From: Umbilicaria muhlenbergii
Taxonomy: Eukaryota; Ascomycota; Lecanoromycetes; Umbilicariales; Umbilicariaceae
Direction: 5' to 3'
Assembly: GCA_000611775.1 (NCBI GenBank)
Contig: KK106986.1
Span: 1,634,022 to 1,698,021 of the forward strand
Length of the DNA: 64,000 bases
The translations under genes and the position numbers were made by a program. The notes beneath the pieces are model-generated. The model made no database searches. It was given only the letters and a program-made list of their open reading frames with translations, and was not told where the DNA came from. Positions 47,401 through 58,149 of this stretch are shown here, piece after piece (position 1 is the stretch's first letter; every line of letters begins with the position of its first letter).

Positions 47401-48532
47401 GACATGAGAATTGATTGAACTGCTTAAAGAGCATCAACCAATCACTTCTAAATGAGTATTCAAGGTTAAATACACTTTCAGTGGCCTTATTGAGCGCTTC
47501 AAAGCCAGGCTAGTCATCAGAGGATTTTCTCAACAATATGAGATCAACTATGAAGAAACCTTTACTTCAACTTTATATTTCAACTCACTACGCATACTTC
47601 TGGCTATTGCAGCGTATGAAGATATGCATATACACCAAATGAACATCATTAGCGCATACCTCACCAGCGAGCTTGAAGAGGAAATATATATGAAACCCTC
47701 AGAGGGGTTGTCATATAAAGAGTTTAAGAAAATGACCTGCCACCTAATCAAGAGGTTATATGATTTAAAGCAGTTTAAATGAGTTTGAAACAACACCTTC
47801 TGAGTCACTCTACATGACCTAAGGTTTGTCAGACTGTCTGAAGACAATTCTGTTTTTCTAAATGAGAATTCAGAGGTAATTATTGCTCTCTATGTCAATG
47901 ATTTGCTCATTTTCTTGAAGGAAATAAAAGCAATTATGAAAGTTAAAATGAAGCTTCAAAAGGCGTACAATATGAAGAATTTAAGTGAGTCAAATGTCTG
48001 CCTCAGGATTCAAATACGCTGAAATCAAAAAAATTAAACCCTTATGATCAATCAATATGCTTATGTTAGCAAGGTTCTTAAGGAGTTCTTTATGAATCAT
48101 TTAAAGACTGTTTCTACATCAATAAACAGCTACAAATACATAAAATCAGCCCTAGATGATGAGTCAATGATGAATCAATTGAAATATCAAAAGGCAGTCA
48201 GAAGCCTGATGTACATCATGACTGTCACTCACTCAGACTTGACCTTCACTGTGAGTAAATTCAGTCAATTTTGCCACGCCCTGTCTGTTTAAAATTGAGC
48301 AGGCTTACAGCATGTGTTTCATTACCTGCAAGGCATGAAAGACTTGAAAATTACATTTTCAGAGGTTACCTCTATGAATATAAAGGGCTATTTGAACTCA
48401 GACTACACTGAAGACATCATGAACAGAAAGTTCACATACAAATATGTGTTTACTCTTGCTGAGGAAACAATATCATGATCTAGCTGAAAACAAAAGATCA
48501 TCATCACATCAATCACTGAGGCTGAATATGTT
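44429..48532 (+). pseudogene. Copia-2 gag-pol remnant up to the hAT insertion
   Basis: From ATG 44429 the frame continues through dozens of TGA codons: gag (LNEMNYTQ, GYLKAW), a CFQCQKREHFTSDYY zinc knuckle whose last Cys is now Tyr (45124-45170), a protease motif DCWIVNFRASHHMT at about 45390 where DSGAS has lost its Asp and Gly, integrase with FVTFTDEF and VQADNGREYM (46220-46380), RT with FKARLVIRGFSQQYEINYEE (47495), DLKQ and YVNDLLIF (47896) in place of YVDD, then RNase H up to SITEAEYV at 48532. The order PR-IN-RT-RH defines Copia. The loss of catalytic residues shows it is inactive. Confidence 0.92.
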
Positions 48533-48853
48533 TATGGTGGCTGTTGAGATGAGACAGAATTAAATTTCTAGTCTCTGTCTCATCCTGATCTCATCCTGTC
48601 TCAGTGATGATTTTTCAGTTTCATCCTGATCCTGTTGACAGAATAAGACAGGAATAGTCTTGTTGTCTCTGCATCATTAATATGTCATGATGACAGTAAC
48701 TTAGGCCTAACCTAAAGAGGCTTGATACAATATTACATTAAGATAGACATCATTTAAGGAGTCACCAGTTTACATTTCATAATAGATCATTACATTTGAT
48801 CATTAGAACTGTTGAATTGAGTCTCAATATAATCTGCGCATGACTAACTGTAT

Positions 48854-49587
48854 CTACTGAACCAAAGCACCAAATCCACTCATATACCACTTCACAAGTG
48901 TCAAATCCTTTGACTGTATTGTGATACGCTTGCCGTGGATGGCGGCAAGTTGAGTGTCTAGATAAAAGTTGAATCAGTATAACATTAGAAATAGGAGGTT
49001 AGAACTCTCACTTTCAAAGAAGGATATCATGTACTCTTTCATCACTTCTTGCAGTGCCTTCAACATGATACACTGTATCTGAAAGCCCGTGTCCTCAGTA
49101 GGCACCATTTCAGTCATGATCTCATGAACAATTCTACTGAATGAGGCTTTTGAAATGAGGAGATCTGTTGACTTTTGATATCATTTGATTTCACGCAGCG
49201 CTTGAACTGTACAATCATTGAGATAAATCATTAGAATTGATAATTAATATGCTGATATAACTTAACAACAGGCCGTGCAGCAGGTTTAAGCATTGTAAGC
49301 TTTTCAGTTAAATGTGAAGTTCCTGCTGCTCTTGCAGCAGCATCAGCCGTTCTTCATGCATGAATATCAATATGATACTGTGCCAGGCGCTGTTGATAAT
49401 TGGTGATGAGGATGATGATGATGATGATGATGACTTGTGCGTTGATTTTCTTCTTCCTAGGATTGGCCTTGGCCTTGGCCTTGACATGCGCAGCATGAGC
49501 TGAACCAGCTTTTGCTTTTGCTTTTGCGGCAGTCTTTTCATCAGTTACTGAGGCTTTTCAGGGTGCTTTGGTCATTATTTGTTTCAT
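48854..49587 (-). pseudogene. Histone H3-like gene carried by the hAT element
   Basis: Seen on the minus strand: ATG at 49587, an Ala/Lys-rich tail (KTAAKAKAKAGSAHAAHVKA, NPRKKK), an (ATC)n run at 49400-49440, LTEKLTMLKPAARPVV, a first intron with blurred borders (about 49212-49265), then QALREI, YQKSTDLLISKASFSRIVHE, GFQIQ, LKALQEVMKEYMISFFE, a 54-nt intron (49011-48958, GTGAGA...CTAG), DTQLAAIHGKRITIQSKDLT and the stop at 48854. Known: ALREI, YQKST-LLI-K, F-R-V-EI, ALQE, the FED-T junction and AIH-KR-TI--KD-L are the histone H3 fold in order. The stretch between EI and FQ is 11 residues, against 9 in canonical H3; longer loop 1 is common in CenH3. The tail is not the H3 tail (no ARTKQT). 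Only two or three TGA codons interrupt it, all at likely Trp. It lies wholly inside the transposon, opposite to the transposase. Confidence 0.85.
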
Positions 49588-50136
49588 TCATGTCATTCTG
49601 AAATGTTAGAAATGATTGTTATGTTGAGAATACAGAACCTACATGTTATGGACTGATGATTTATTGTGATAGTGAATGATGTTGAGATCATAATAAAGTG
49701 AGTGAATGTGATTGTGGATGATGTTGAGATCATAAAGTGAGTGAAGGTCATGATGTTATTTCAGTGTCACGTGCTTTTATGCTAAGTTTAAAGCGTGCAT
49801 CAATAAGATCATGTTGACATCACCCTCACCTCAAATTCCTGTCACCCCTCAACTCAATCACTCACATTTTTACAAATCATTTATCTCTTGACCTGCAAGC
49901 AGTCTTCTCATCAGTCATTGAATGCACATCTTTTACTCATGATATTTCATGTCCTGGCCTTTGTGGTGAGCCTCATGACTCTCATGATGCACATCCTAGC
50001 TCTTATGATCAGTCAGCTCAGTCTGCTCTACTAAGGATGAGTGTTACCCCTGTTGAAGAAGGCTTCATTAGTGAGTCTTAACTTCTTTTATTAAAAAAGA
50101 TGATATAATGATCTGTTGACTAATTATACATGACAG

Positions 50137-50420
50137 GCCTTGTAGAACTCTCATCATCATCAGCTCAAGAGAGTGATTCTCAAGCTACCCCTGTTGCAGA
50201 AGTCTTCACTAGTGAGTCTTGACATTTTCTATTTTAACAAGATGTTATAATGATCTATTGGCTGATTATACATGATAAGTCTTGTAGAACTCCCCTCATC
50301 ATCAGCTCATGTGAGTGACTCATATGTCATACCTGTTGCAGAAGTCTTCACTAGTGAGTCTTGACATTTTCTATTATAACAAGATGTTATAATAATCTAT
50401 TGACTGATTATACATGACAG
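50137..50420 (+). repeat. Tandem duplication of a whole exon plus intron, 142-bp period
   Basis: Unit 1 is exon 50137-50211 and intron 50212-50278; unit 2 is exon 50279-50353 and intron 50354-50420. Each exon is 75 nt (25 codons) and the introns are 67 nt, all phase 1, so the unit can multiply without breaking the frame. The preceding intron 50071-50136 and the start of the following exon at 50421 are partial further copies. Confidence 0.88.
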
Positions 50421-51954
50421 GCCTTGCTGAACGCTCCTCATCATCAGTGCAAGTGAGTGAGTCCCCCGTGATGACATCATCAATGAAAAAACGCGCTCAT
50501 ACAGCGCAATCTGATGATGAGAATGTGCAAACTGAGCAAATTCTAAACTCTTCAACACCCCCTGTTCTTACTACCCCTCATAAGCCGCGCACAAAGTGAA
50601 TAAAGACTGAAGTGAATAATGATACTAGCAGTTTTCAAACAAAGATCAGTAGGTATTCTAATGATCTATTGTAATGAAATCACTAACCATGCATTCTTAG
50701 CGCCCAAAATGCTTAATAGGTATACAAAACCTTCAATTTACATTGAAGGTGAAGAAGAAATGTTCATAGCAGAAAAGGTTCAAGCAAAAGCAGCTGTCAA
50801 GGCAGCAAACAGGACTGTTGAAGCACTTATGAAAGATCTCACAGATTTCAGCCTGAAAAAGACTGCTGACTCATACTTCACAACATCTCAGAAGGTGATT
50901 GAGGCGTGTGAACTTCATCATGAGAGGATGCAGGATCCTGATGAGGCAGTGTTATTGAGAGCTGATGATCATGATTGAGCTGCTGTCTTTCAAGCTAGGA
51001 AAAAGCTAAGGCTTATTGATGTGTGAAAAGCCGTCAACTCAGCAGATTGAAAGGCTATGAAAGAGAAGTGTCAACTAAATGTTCTGACAGATCATTTCAA
51101 TACTGATGAAAGTGATATGTGTTTTTCTTTCTACATTTCAATTCAGGAATCAACTCACAAATGATAACTGAATTCTTTCAAGTGCAACACAAGCAACAGC
51201 TGCGTCATGCAGCATATTAAGTGCAACAGAAAGAGGAACAGGAGCATGCAGAAGCTCTCAGCACAATGAGAGCATTAAGAGGAGACTCTGAATCTGCATC
51301 TGAGTCATTTGTCTTTATGATAATATTATAATGATCTCTTGTAATGATCACGCATGCTTATGACTATGCAGGATTCAAAAGATGATGAATATCAGAGAGT
51401 TGTCACTGCCAGACTTGCCGTCTCTGTGAAGTGTTATGAATGAATCATCTAAATTAATGATCTTCAAGACTTAATTGATGCTGAAGATCCTGACTCAGCT
51501 GACATCATGAGAAAGTTTCATAAGCAGATTATGAACCCAGATCATATTGAAGATTCAGAAGAGCAGTCAATGCAGGTCTTTTACATTTTAATGTTTCATT
51601 ATAATGATACTTATTCAAAACTGTCTAACTATCTGTACCCTGCTCTGAGACAACAGGTTCTGAAGAAGGACGCTATCATGATTGCTGACTCACAGGTTAA
51701 GACAGTTCATACAGAGTCATCTGAGACATACTTCAATGAAGATGATCAAATGTCTGATTTCATAATCAAAGAGTCATTCAAAATTCTTAAAGGGGATGAT
51801 AATGAGGATGATGCTGATCTTCCCTCAATTACTACAGGCTCTGATGACTTCATTCAGCATCTTGAAGCTGTTTTTGCCCCTGACGACAATAGTATCCTCA
51901 TAGAGAGTGAGGTAGCTACAAGATATGAGGAGAAAGAGCTTAAGAATGAAAACA

Positions 51955-52055
51955 TGAATGATGCAAATGCAGGTGGTGCAAATGCAGGTGATGCAAATGC
52001 AGGTGATGCAAATGCAGGTGATGCAAATGCAGGTGATGCAGATGATGCAGATGAT
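51955..52055 (+). repeat. 15-bp coding minisatellite
   Basis: GATGCAAATGCAGGT is repeated about five times, encoding DANAG, and then passes into GATGATGCA-type acidic codons just before the stop. Confidence 0.95.
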
Positions 52056-52375
52056 GAGTAGGTGAACAAATCAGAGTCTGAATCTCAATGAAGTAAACAA
52101 GCATTATCTGACGTGATCAGACATTTTCAAGGATGTTGACTGTTCAACAAATGTTAAGCACATCAATCAGACTGTGTGATTCATCAGGTGGCATTGATCA
52201 TCATAATCATGCATTAAAATTCCTTTTTCAGAATAGTTTAGTCTTTAGTTCAATGCATGTATGTACTTTCTTAATTAAGTGATTAAAATTCAAGCTCCGC
52301 TCAAATAAACTGTTTGATTCAAAGGGCTTTCTGTATTCTCATACCCTTTAACATCATTATTCATCTTAAGACAGC

Positions 52376-55341
52376 ATGACTTCCTCATAATTTACTCTTA
52401 CTTCTGAAGATGGCTGAGCTTCAGCTTCACAGTCAACTTCTGCTGACCTCTTATTTGTCACTGAACCACCATCAGCATGTCTTTTATGAAACAGAAAGGG
52501 TGACTATGTTCTCTGAACCTCTGAGTTTCATGATGAATTCAAAGAGTGGTGGAAGAGAATGAAATGAGGTCAGGATACATTCAAGAAGGTGACAAGACAC
52601 AGACCTGTTCTCTGAGGTAGTACAAAGTGAAAGGCTCTGCTGTGAGCATCATATCATGAGGCTGCTGAAATTAAAACTGAGAAGCCTGCTGTTATCTGCA
52701 AACTTTGTGAGAAAGTTCTGAAACATCTTAATCCTAATGATGCAGGGAGCAATGGTATGACAAAGCATATCAGCATCAAAAATTGTGAGGTGAATTAAAC
52801 AGGGCAGATGACTCTTCCTCAGTTATTGCAAAAGGTATTGACTTCTTTAAACCCCTGTTATAATGATCTATTCTAATGATATGACTTCAATTCATCAACT
52901 CTGTACCCACTAAGCCCGCGTCTAGCAGATTTACACAAGAAGCCTTTGAGGATCAACTTGTTCAAATAATCCTTGACCTCAACATGTCTTTCTGCTCAGT
53001 TGAACATTCCTCATTTTTACGCTTGCTTGATTTTCTTTAACCTGGTGTTGAGGCTCCTCATCAAACCAAGTTCTCTCACCTTGTCAAGAAGTGAGCAAAG
53101 AAACTTAAACAAACTGTGCTAATAAGATTAAGATCAAGGATGAAAGTTTCTTTAGCACTTGACTGTTGAACAAGTTCAAATAACCTTGCATTCCTTGACA
53201 TCACTGGTTACTTCATAGATGATAACTGAGATTATCATGAGGTTCTTCTTGAGTTCTCCCCTCTTCACGGCAAGCATACAGGGAAGAATATGACAAAGGT
53301 GATAATGAATGTGCTTGATAATTATGAGCTCCTGAATAAGCTCCTTGCTATCACAGCTGACAATGCCTTAAACAATGAAACACTGCGCACGGAGCTGGCA
53401 TCACTGCTATGAAAATGAAAGATTCATTGAAATGAAGACATGAATACTGTCAACTGCATGACACATGTCTTTCAAATATACATCAACGCACTACTACACT
53501 CACTTAAAGTGTCAGCAAACAATGACAATCCTACAAAGAAGTGAGATGTCAAAACACTGAGTCAATTAAAAGAGGTGCATGAGAAGGATAAAGACTTTGA
53601 TTTTACATTTTGAAAGGTTTTAGTCTTTCTAATGATATATTATAATGATCAATTAACTTTGCGTTCAGGTCCGTGCATTAGCCATTGCAGTCAACTCATC
53701 ATCACAATGACTTGAGAGATATAAAGTCACTCAGATCAATACACCCCCTCATTTGCAGAAGGGCATAATTGAAGATGTTGTGACAAGATGAAACAGTTCT
53801 TTCTTCATGCTTGAATGAGCATATGAGATGCGTGAGTTCAGCAGAGAATGAATAAAAGAGGAGAAGTCTATATAATGAGTTTTGATACTCAATGACACTG
53901 AATGAGAGCAGGTCAGGTATCTCATCAGTTTACTGCAATCATTTTAAAGCTTTACAGATGCGCTGAGAGTGACAGATCAGTTAAGCATTTTTTGCACTTG
54001 AGTCACTTATAATGAACTTTTCAATCATTTAGAGTGACAGCGTCAAGAAGTTTAAAAGTCTAAACTCAAATGATCTTCTAGTCTGCAGGAGGCTATTGCA
54101 GCGGCAAAGAACAAGCTTTCAACATATTATGAGTGAATGTATGATGAGTGAAGAGTGTTGTTTGCAGTAGATGCCTGTCTTGATCCTTCTTTGAAGCTTG
54201 ATTTGTTCAAGGTAAGCAGTCAACATTTCTAATGATCTATTGTAATGATTCTAGACTTTATATTCTAATCGCTACTGCAGGGCGTTGAATGAGACTCTGA
54301 GGATTATGCACAGTATCAACAAGAGTTCCTTGATTATTATGAAGTGAATTATCAAGAACAGGAGACTGTTCAGTATCAGTCATGACAGCCTGCGCCTTTT
54401 AGCATGATGAAGAAATCCCTGAAGAGTGTTCTCTTAACTTCAAGGAGTTCCGCGCTTCAGAGATCAAGGGAGATGAAAAATTATCAAGAGAGTGAAGCCT
54501 CATGATACTTTAATGAAATGAAATTAAAGCATGACAACATTCTTCTTTTATGAAAACAGCTGAAGATCAGTAAGCCTGCTTTATCACAAATGACAAAGGA
54601 CATTCTTGCTATATTAATAATTGATGTAAGTGTGAAGTGCCTTTTTTTCATGACATGAGATGTTGCTACTTATCATCAGAGTCACTTCAACTCAGACACT
54701 ATATCTGACATCATGATAATTAAAAAATGTGACACTACTCACATTCATGATATGGTGGCACATGAGGAAGGTATACAACAACATACTCAAGATGATTGAT
54801 CTCCTCCTGCAGATGAACTCACCCCTAATGATCAAGAATGTGAAACACAGTGAGTGAATATGAATGATGCTGAGAGTCTTACTCACATTTCTTTATCACA
54901 TGATGAAGGTGATGCATCAAATGTCAGACATAAAGGTGAAGGAGGATATATGTCAGCACATAAGAGAGGAAAACAATGAGTCATTGAAGTATTCAGGTAT
55001 GTTACTTAATGTAATATATTGTTGTCTGTCTAATAAGAAGCAGTGATACTGAGGAGTTAATGAACATGAATTATGATGTGAATGAGCTGAATGATGATGA
55101 GCCTCAAGCATTATCACCTGATGTTAATCATATGAGGTCACCTGCAAAGCTACAGAATGTTGTTGATGTAACTGAAGACTTAAATGAGCTACCAATTCTA
55201 TCAGGTCAGCATGATAAACCACTAAGCTTGAGTTTCATACTCACGGAAACATCAACCAGCTCAAGGGCAAGACTAGGATATGTCTTGAGTAACAAGAGGC
55301 AGCTGCAAAGAAAAAAAAAAAGATTAAAATCAATAGAATAA
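52376..55341 (+). pseudogene. hAT transposase, BED finger plus catalytic and dimerisation regions
   Basis: From ATG 52376 the frame reads through TGA codons: a Ser/Thr-rich start, then a BED-type finger (VICKLCEKVLKHL...TKHISIKNC, 52690-52790). After intron 52835-52914 comes FEDQLVQIILDLNMSFCSVE. Then AFLDITGYFID, LLEFSPLHGKHTGKNM and ITADNALNNETL (53190-53400), the hAT catalytic core. Introns at 53617-53668 and 54212-54280 follow. The C-terminal hAT dimerisation block is at 54130-54720 (RVLFAVDACLDPSLKLDLF; PALSQMTKDILAI; DVATYHQSHFNSDTI). A further intron near 54992 may lead to a last exon at 55060-55341 ending in a basic tail QRKKKRLKSIE. Family members cut and paste DNA with 8-bp duplications, as observed here. 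The many TGA codons make this copy inactive. Confidence 0.88.
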
Positions 55342-55614
55342 ATTGATAATCTAGATCATTATAATGAATCATTACAATGTATTAATTTCCCTGTGTCTGA
55401 ATTAACCTTTCCCCGTGTCTCAAAACCACTGACAGCCATATATAAGAAGTCACGTGATCAGGATCCTGCTGAGATCAAGAGACAGAATGAGACAGGACTC
55501 CTGTCTCAGTCCTGAGGGACAGGACTACTGCTTGATCCTGTATCTTGTCCCGTCCCGTCCCGTCCCTTCATCCCGGACCGGGACTCCCGTCCCGGCGGTC
55601 ACCCTAAATATGTT

Positions 55615-55902
55615 GAATTATGCAACATCATCAAGACAGCAGCCTGAATCATGAAGTGACTTAAAGAAGTTAAGTTAACATGATTTTTAAACTGTTCTTC
55701 AGCTCAATTATATGAGGACAATCAGTTGAGCATGAAGCTCATCAAAAATCCTGAATTCCACGCCAGGACCAAGCATATCAATGTGCAGTATCATTATGTA
55801 AGAGAAGCTTTAAAAGACAGCCTTATTATACTCATTTACATTCCTACTGCTGATATGCCTGCTGACTGCTTGATGAAGTCACTTACAAGAGAGAAATTTT
55901 AG
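55615..55902 (+). pseudogene. Copia-2 RNase H, C-terminal part after the hAT insertion
   Basis: The frame interrupted at TEAEYV resumes after the TSD and ends with DNQLSMKLIKNPEFHARTKH, INVQYHYVREAL, IPTADMPADCLMKSL and a TAG at 55902, the usual Copia end. It proves that the hAT element jumped into Copia-2 and not the reverse. Confidence 0.93.
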
Positions 55903-56203
55903 ACTGAAGTTTCTCTACTTGATCTCATCAACACTTAAGGTTCTTCAGGACTGCTTTTTCAAGTTTAGTCAGTATGATCATTTAAAAGAGTGTACTGAAA
56001 TCCCCTTCTGATGAACTCCCTAGGTCTTCAGAGCACGTGGTTGTTGACTCATGTTTTTATTTTAATTCTAGTTGAGTCATTTTGGCCGCCATTTTACCTA
56101 CCACTTACAGAGGCCAAATCTAACACTTGTTAAACATTATTTTATTCATTTTATGTTTCAGAGTTACCCCTGAAAGCTGCTGGCAGCGAAGCTGAAGAGG
56201 GAG

Positions 56204-56274
56204 TGTTGAATTTCACTGATTCACCACTGAGCAGACATCATTGAGGCAGAGGTTTAAGGCAGAGGTTTTTAGCA
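56204..56274 (+). repeat. Copia-2 3' LTR, left part
   Basis: TGTTGAATTTCACTGATTCA... to TTTTTAGCA. Compared with 1-58 and 43817-43875 it shows CG-to-TG/CA and GGGG-to-GAGG changes. Interrupted at TAGCA by Gypsy-C; continues at 63595-63778. Confidence 0.92.
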
Positions 56275-56729
56275 TGTAAGTGTACTACCGTGAGGTAATA
56301 TCTTAACTAAGGAATTATGAAGCTATGTGACAATAGTGGCTTAAGCTTATAGTTGATGGTTCACAATAGTATGATATTGTTAGTAGGTAGAGAATTATTG
56401 TTAAGAAAGAAAGTGAAACATGCTTTGACCTCATAATATATCTCTTCTGAAGTTAGCCTGCCTGAGGAAGATCTCATGAAGCAGTCACCTCAGTGAAGTT
56501 GTCTTCATGAGGTGTTCATTGCTGAATCACACCTTCATGAGGTGTCATCAATGATGTTAACTTCTTTAATCACTTTCATGAAGTGTCAGGAATGATGTTT
56601 ATTAACTGAGCTTCCTCATGAGATTAATTCACTAATGAAAGTTACCTTCACAAGATTGTGCTGTTGTTAAACATAATCTTTCCTATTCTGAACTAGCACC
56701 TGATGAGTTTCATACATCAGATGCTCACA
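56275..56729 (-). repeat. Gypsy-C 3' LTR
   Basis: 455 bp, TGTAAGTGTACTACCGTGAGG... to ATGCTCACA; a single copy of the block duplicated in the 5' LTR. Confidence 0.9.
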
Positions 56730-56745
56730 TTGCTCCTCTTCTTCA

Positions 56746-58000
56746 AAAACTCATGCTCTCATGAGTATGATGACATTCACAGTTGCAAGCCTTCACTGAG
56801 AAGTACTTCACAATGCACTGATAACAGTTAAAAAAAATGACCCTGTAGGTCAGAAAAAAAAAAATTTAAAATCATAAAAAAAATATGTTGTGAAGCTCAT
56901 TAAAACTCAGTGAGAAAAAGAGTCTCCCTTCACAAGATGTTTGTGAAGTTATGATTAATTTATACACTGACTCAGTGTTCATGATGATTATTGCTCATTT
57001 GTGAGCCTGTTCAGCTGTTCATGAGGTCATTCAGATTCACTTTGTTAAGCCTCATGAATGACTCTGCGTGAGTCATAAGGTCAGAGTTTTCACTGTCAGC
57101 AATCTTCACAACTTCAATCTTTCACCCCTCATCAGGTAAGTTCATGATCATGATTCTTATGATGCCTCTTGTGATGTTTTGCCTCTGTGATGCTTGTCTT
57201 TGTGATGCTTGCCTTCATGATGCTTGCCTTCATGATGCTTGCCTTCATGGTGCCTTTTCACTAACAGTGGTATAGCTCATCATGCTTTGCATCAGTCACA
57301 TCATCAACATTTTTAAGCAAATCATCTGTGATTCTTGTTTGTTTCCTCTGTTCATGCAGGCCTCTGACTCAGCCCCTCACAATTAAACCTTTCATGAGGT
57401 AGCCCTTCATGAGGAGGCTCAGCTTCATGACTGCATCATCTTGCAGCAGCTTGTCTGACTCACTGACTGTGAGCAAGATCATGAAGCAGTTTGTAAGTGA
57501 TCTTCATGATCACTTTTCATGAGAACACTTCATGACTGACCTTCATGATAATAATTGTGAAGACTGAAGACATCCCCTTTTAAGCCTGTGAGCTGTGTGT
57601 TGTTGCTGCTGCAGATTGCAGTCTTAATCATTTTAAGAGTTGTTTCCTCTCCCCTCATGCTGTCAAGTGTGTGAAGTGTCATCAGCACATCAACAAGGCC
57701 TGCATCTTCCTCTGTATGATTTTATGATATGTTTTCATGAAGCGCTTTTGTTAACTGTTCACAACTTCATCTCTGTCACTCCTGACCTCATCATCTCCCT
57801 CATGAGAACTGAGTCTGCCTTCATCTTCATCTCTGCCCTCAGTCAACCTTGACCCTGAGGGTCACAAGGAGGCGCGCAAGGCGCGCAAGCAGAAGAAATG
57901 TTAAATGAGCAAGACTTACAAAGCTGCTGTGACTGCTGCCTAGACTTGACGCCTCTGTGAAGGTGAAGACTCATGAGCTTCACTGAAGGAAAATACTGCT
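56746..58000 (+). pseudogene. Antisense ORF region at the 3' end of Gypsy-C
   Basis: Between pol (minus) and the 3' LTR the plus strand carries coding-like pieces: a possible donor GTAAGT after CCTCATCAG at about 57136, repeated CCTTCATGATGCTTG units near 57185-57255, a Cys-rich AVKCVKCHQHINKAC at about 57660-57710 and a basic EARKARKQKKC near 57870-57900. The position and the Cys/Lys character match the Gypsy-B region 19417-20560, though the sequences are diverged. No family is recognised. Confidence 0.35.
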
Positions 58001-58149
58001 GTGATAAACTGATGATGATTGAGATGTTTAAGCTCTTTCAGAGGTAAATATCAGCTCCTGTGAGGATTTATCCCTCACAGGACTTTAACTCTGAGTCAGA
58101 TTTCTTCACAGTGTTAAGAATTAATAAGTCTTAACAGGTTGAAGTCAGT

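Larger units (their letters stand above)
50037..52061 (+). pseudogene. Second passenger gene of the hAT element, unknown, with acidic tail
   Basis: From ATG 50037 (MSVTPVEEGFI) at least five introns can be placed: 50071-50136, 50212-50278, 50354-50420, one ending at 50700, and 51311-51371. Coding pieces are three related LVELSSSSAQ-type exons, KRAHTAQSDDENVQTEQIL, a helical block near 50770-50970 (AEKVQAKAAVKAANRTVEAL), a long open exon at 51507-52061 and the ending, five A-N-A-G-D-like pentapeptides followed by DADDADDE. It is overall Ser-rich and then acidic. No known domain is recognised. Damage is light here (few TGA). The acceptor of the second intron reads TAA instead of CAG, a hypermutation scar. 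An accessory or DNA-binding partner of the transposase is possible but unsupported. Confidence 0.55.
48533..55606 (+). mobile_element. 7.07-kb hAT transposon with transposase and two passenger genes, dead
   Basis: A perfect 8-bp TSD AATATGTT (48525-48532 and 55607-55614) flanks TATGGTGGCTGTTGAGATGAG at the left and CCCGGCGGTCACCCTA at the right. These are inverted repeats when transitions are discounted. The 8-bp TSD and the transposase (BED finger, GKHTGKN, DNALNN, C-terminal dimerisation block) identify the hAT superfamily. The target is the Copia-2 RNase H codons for TEAEYV; the Copia frame resumes exactly after the element. The right ~220 bp are still GC-rich and little mutated. Confidence 0.95.

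Noticed and set aside
49308-49541. Minus-strand 77-residue ORF with poly-Ser in the hAT element
   Set aside because: It is the wrong frame of the histone-like gene's tail; the poly-Ser is the (ATC)n run read out of frame.
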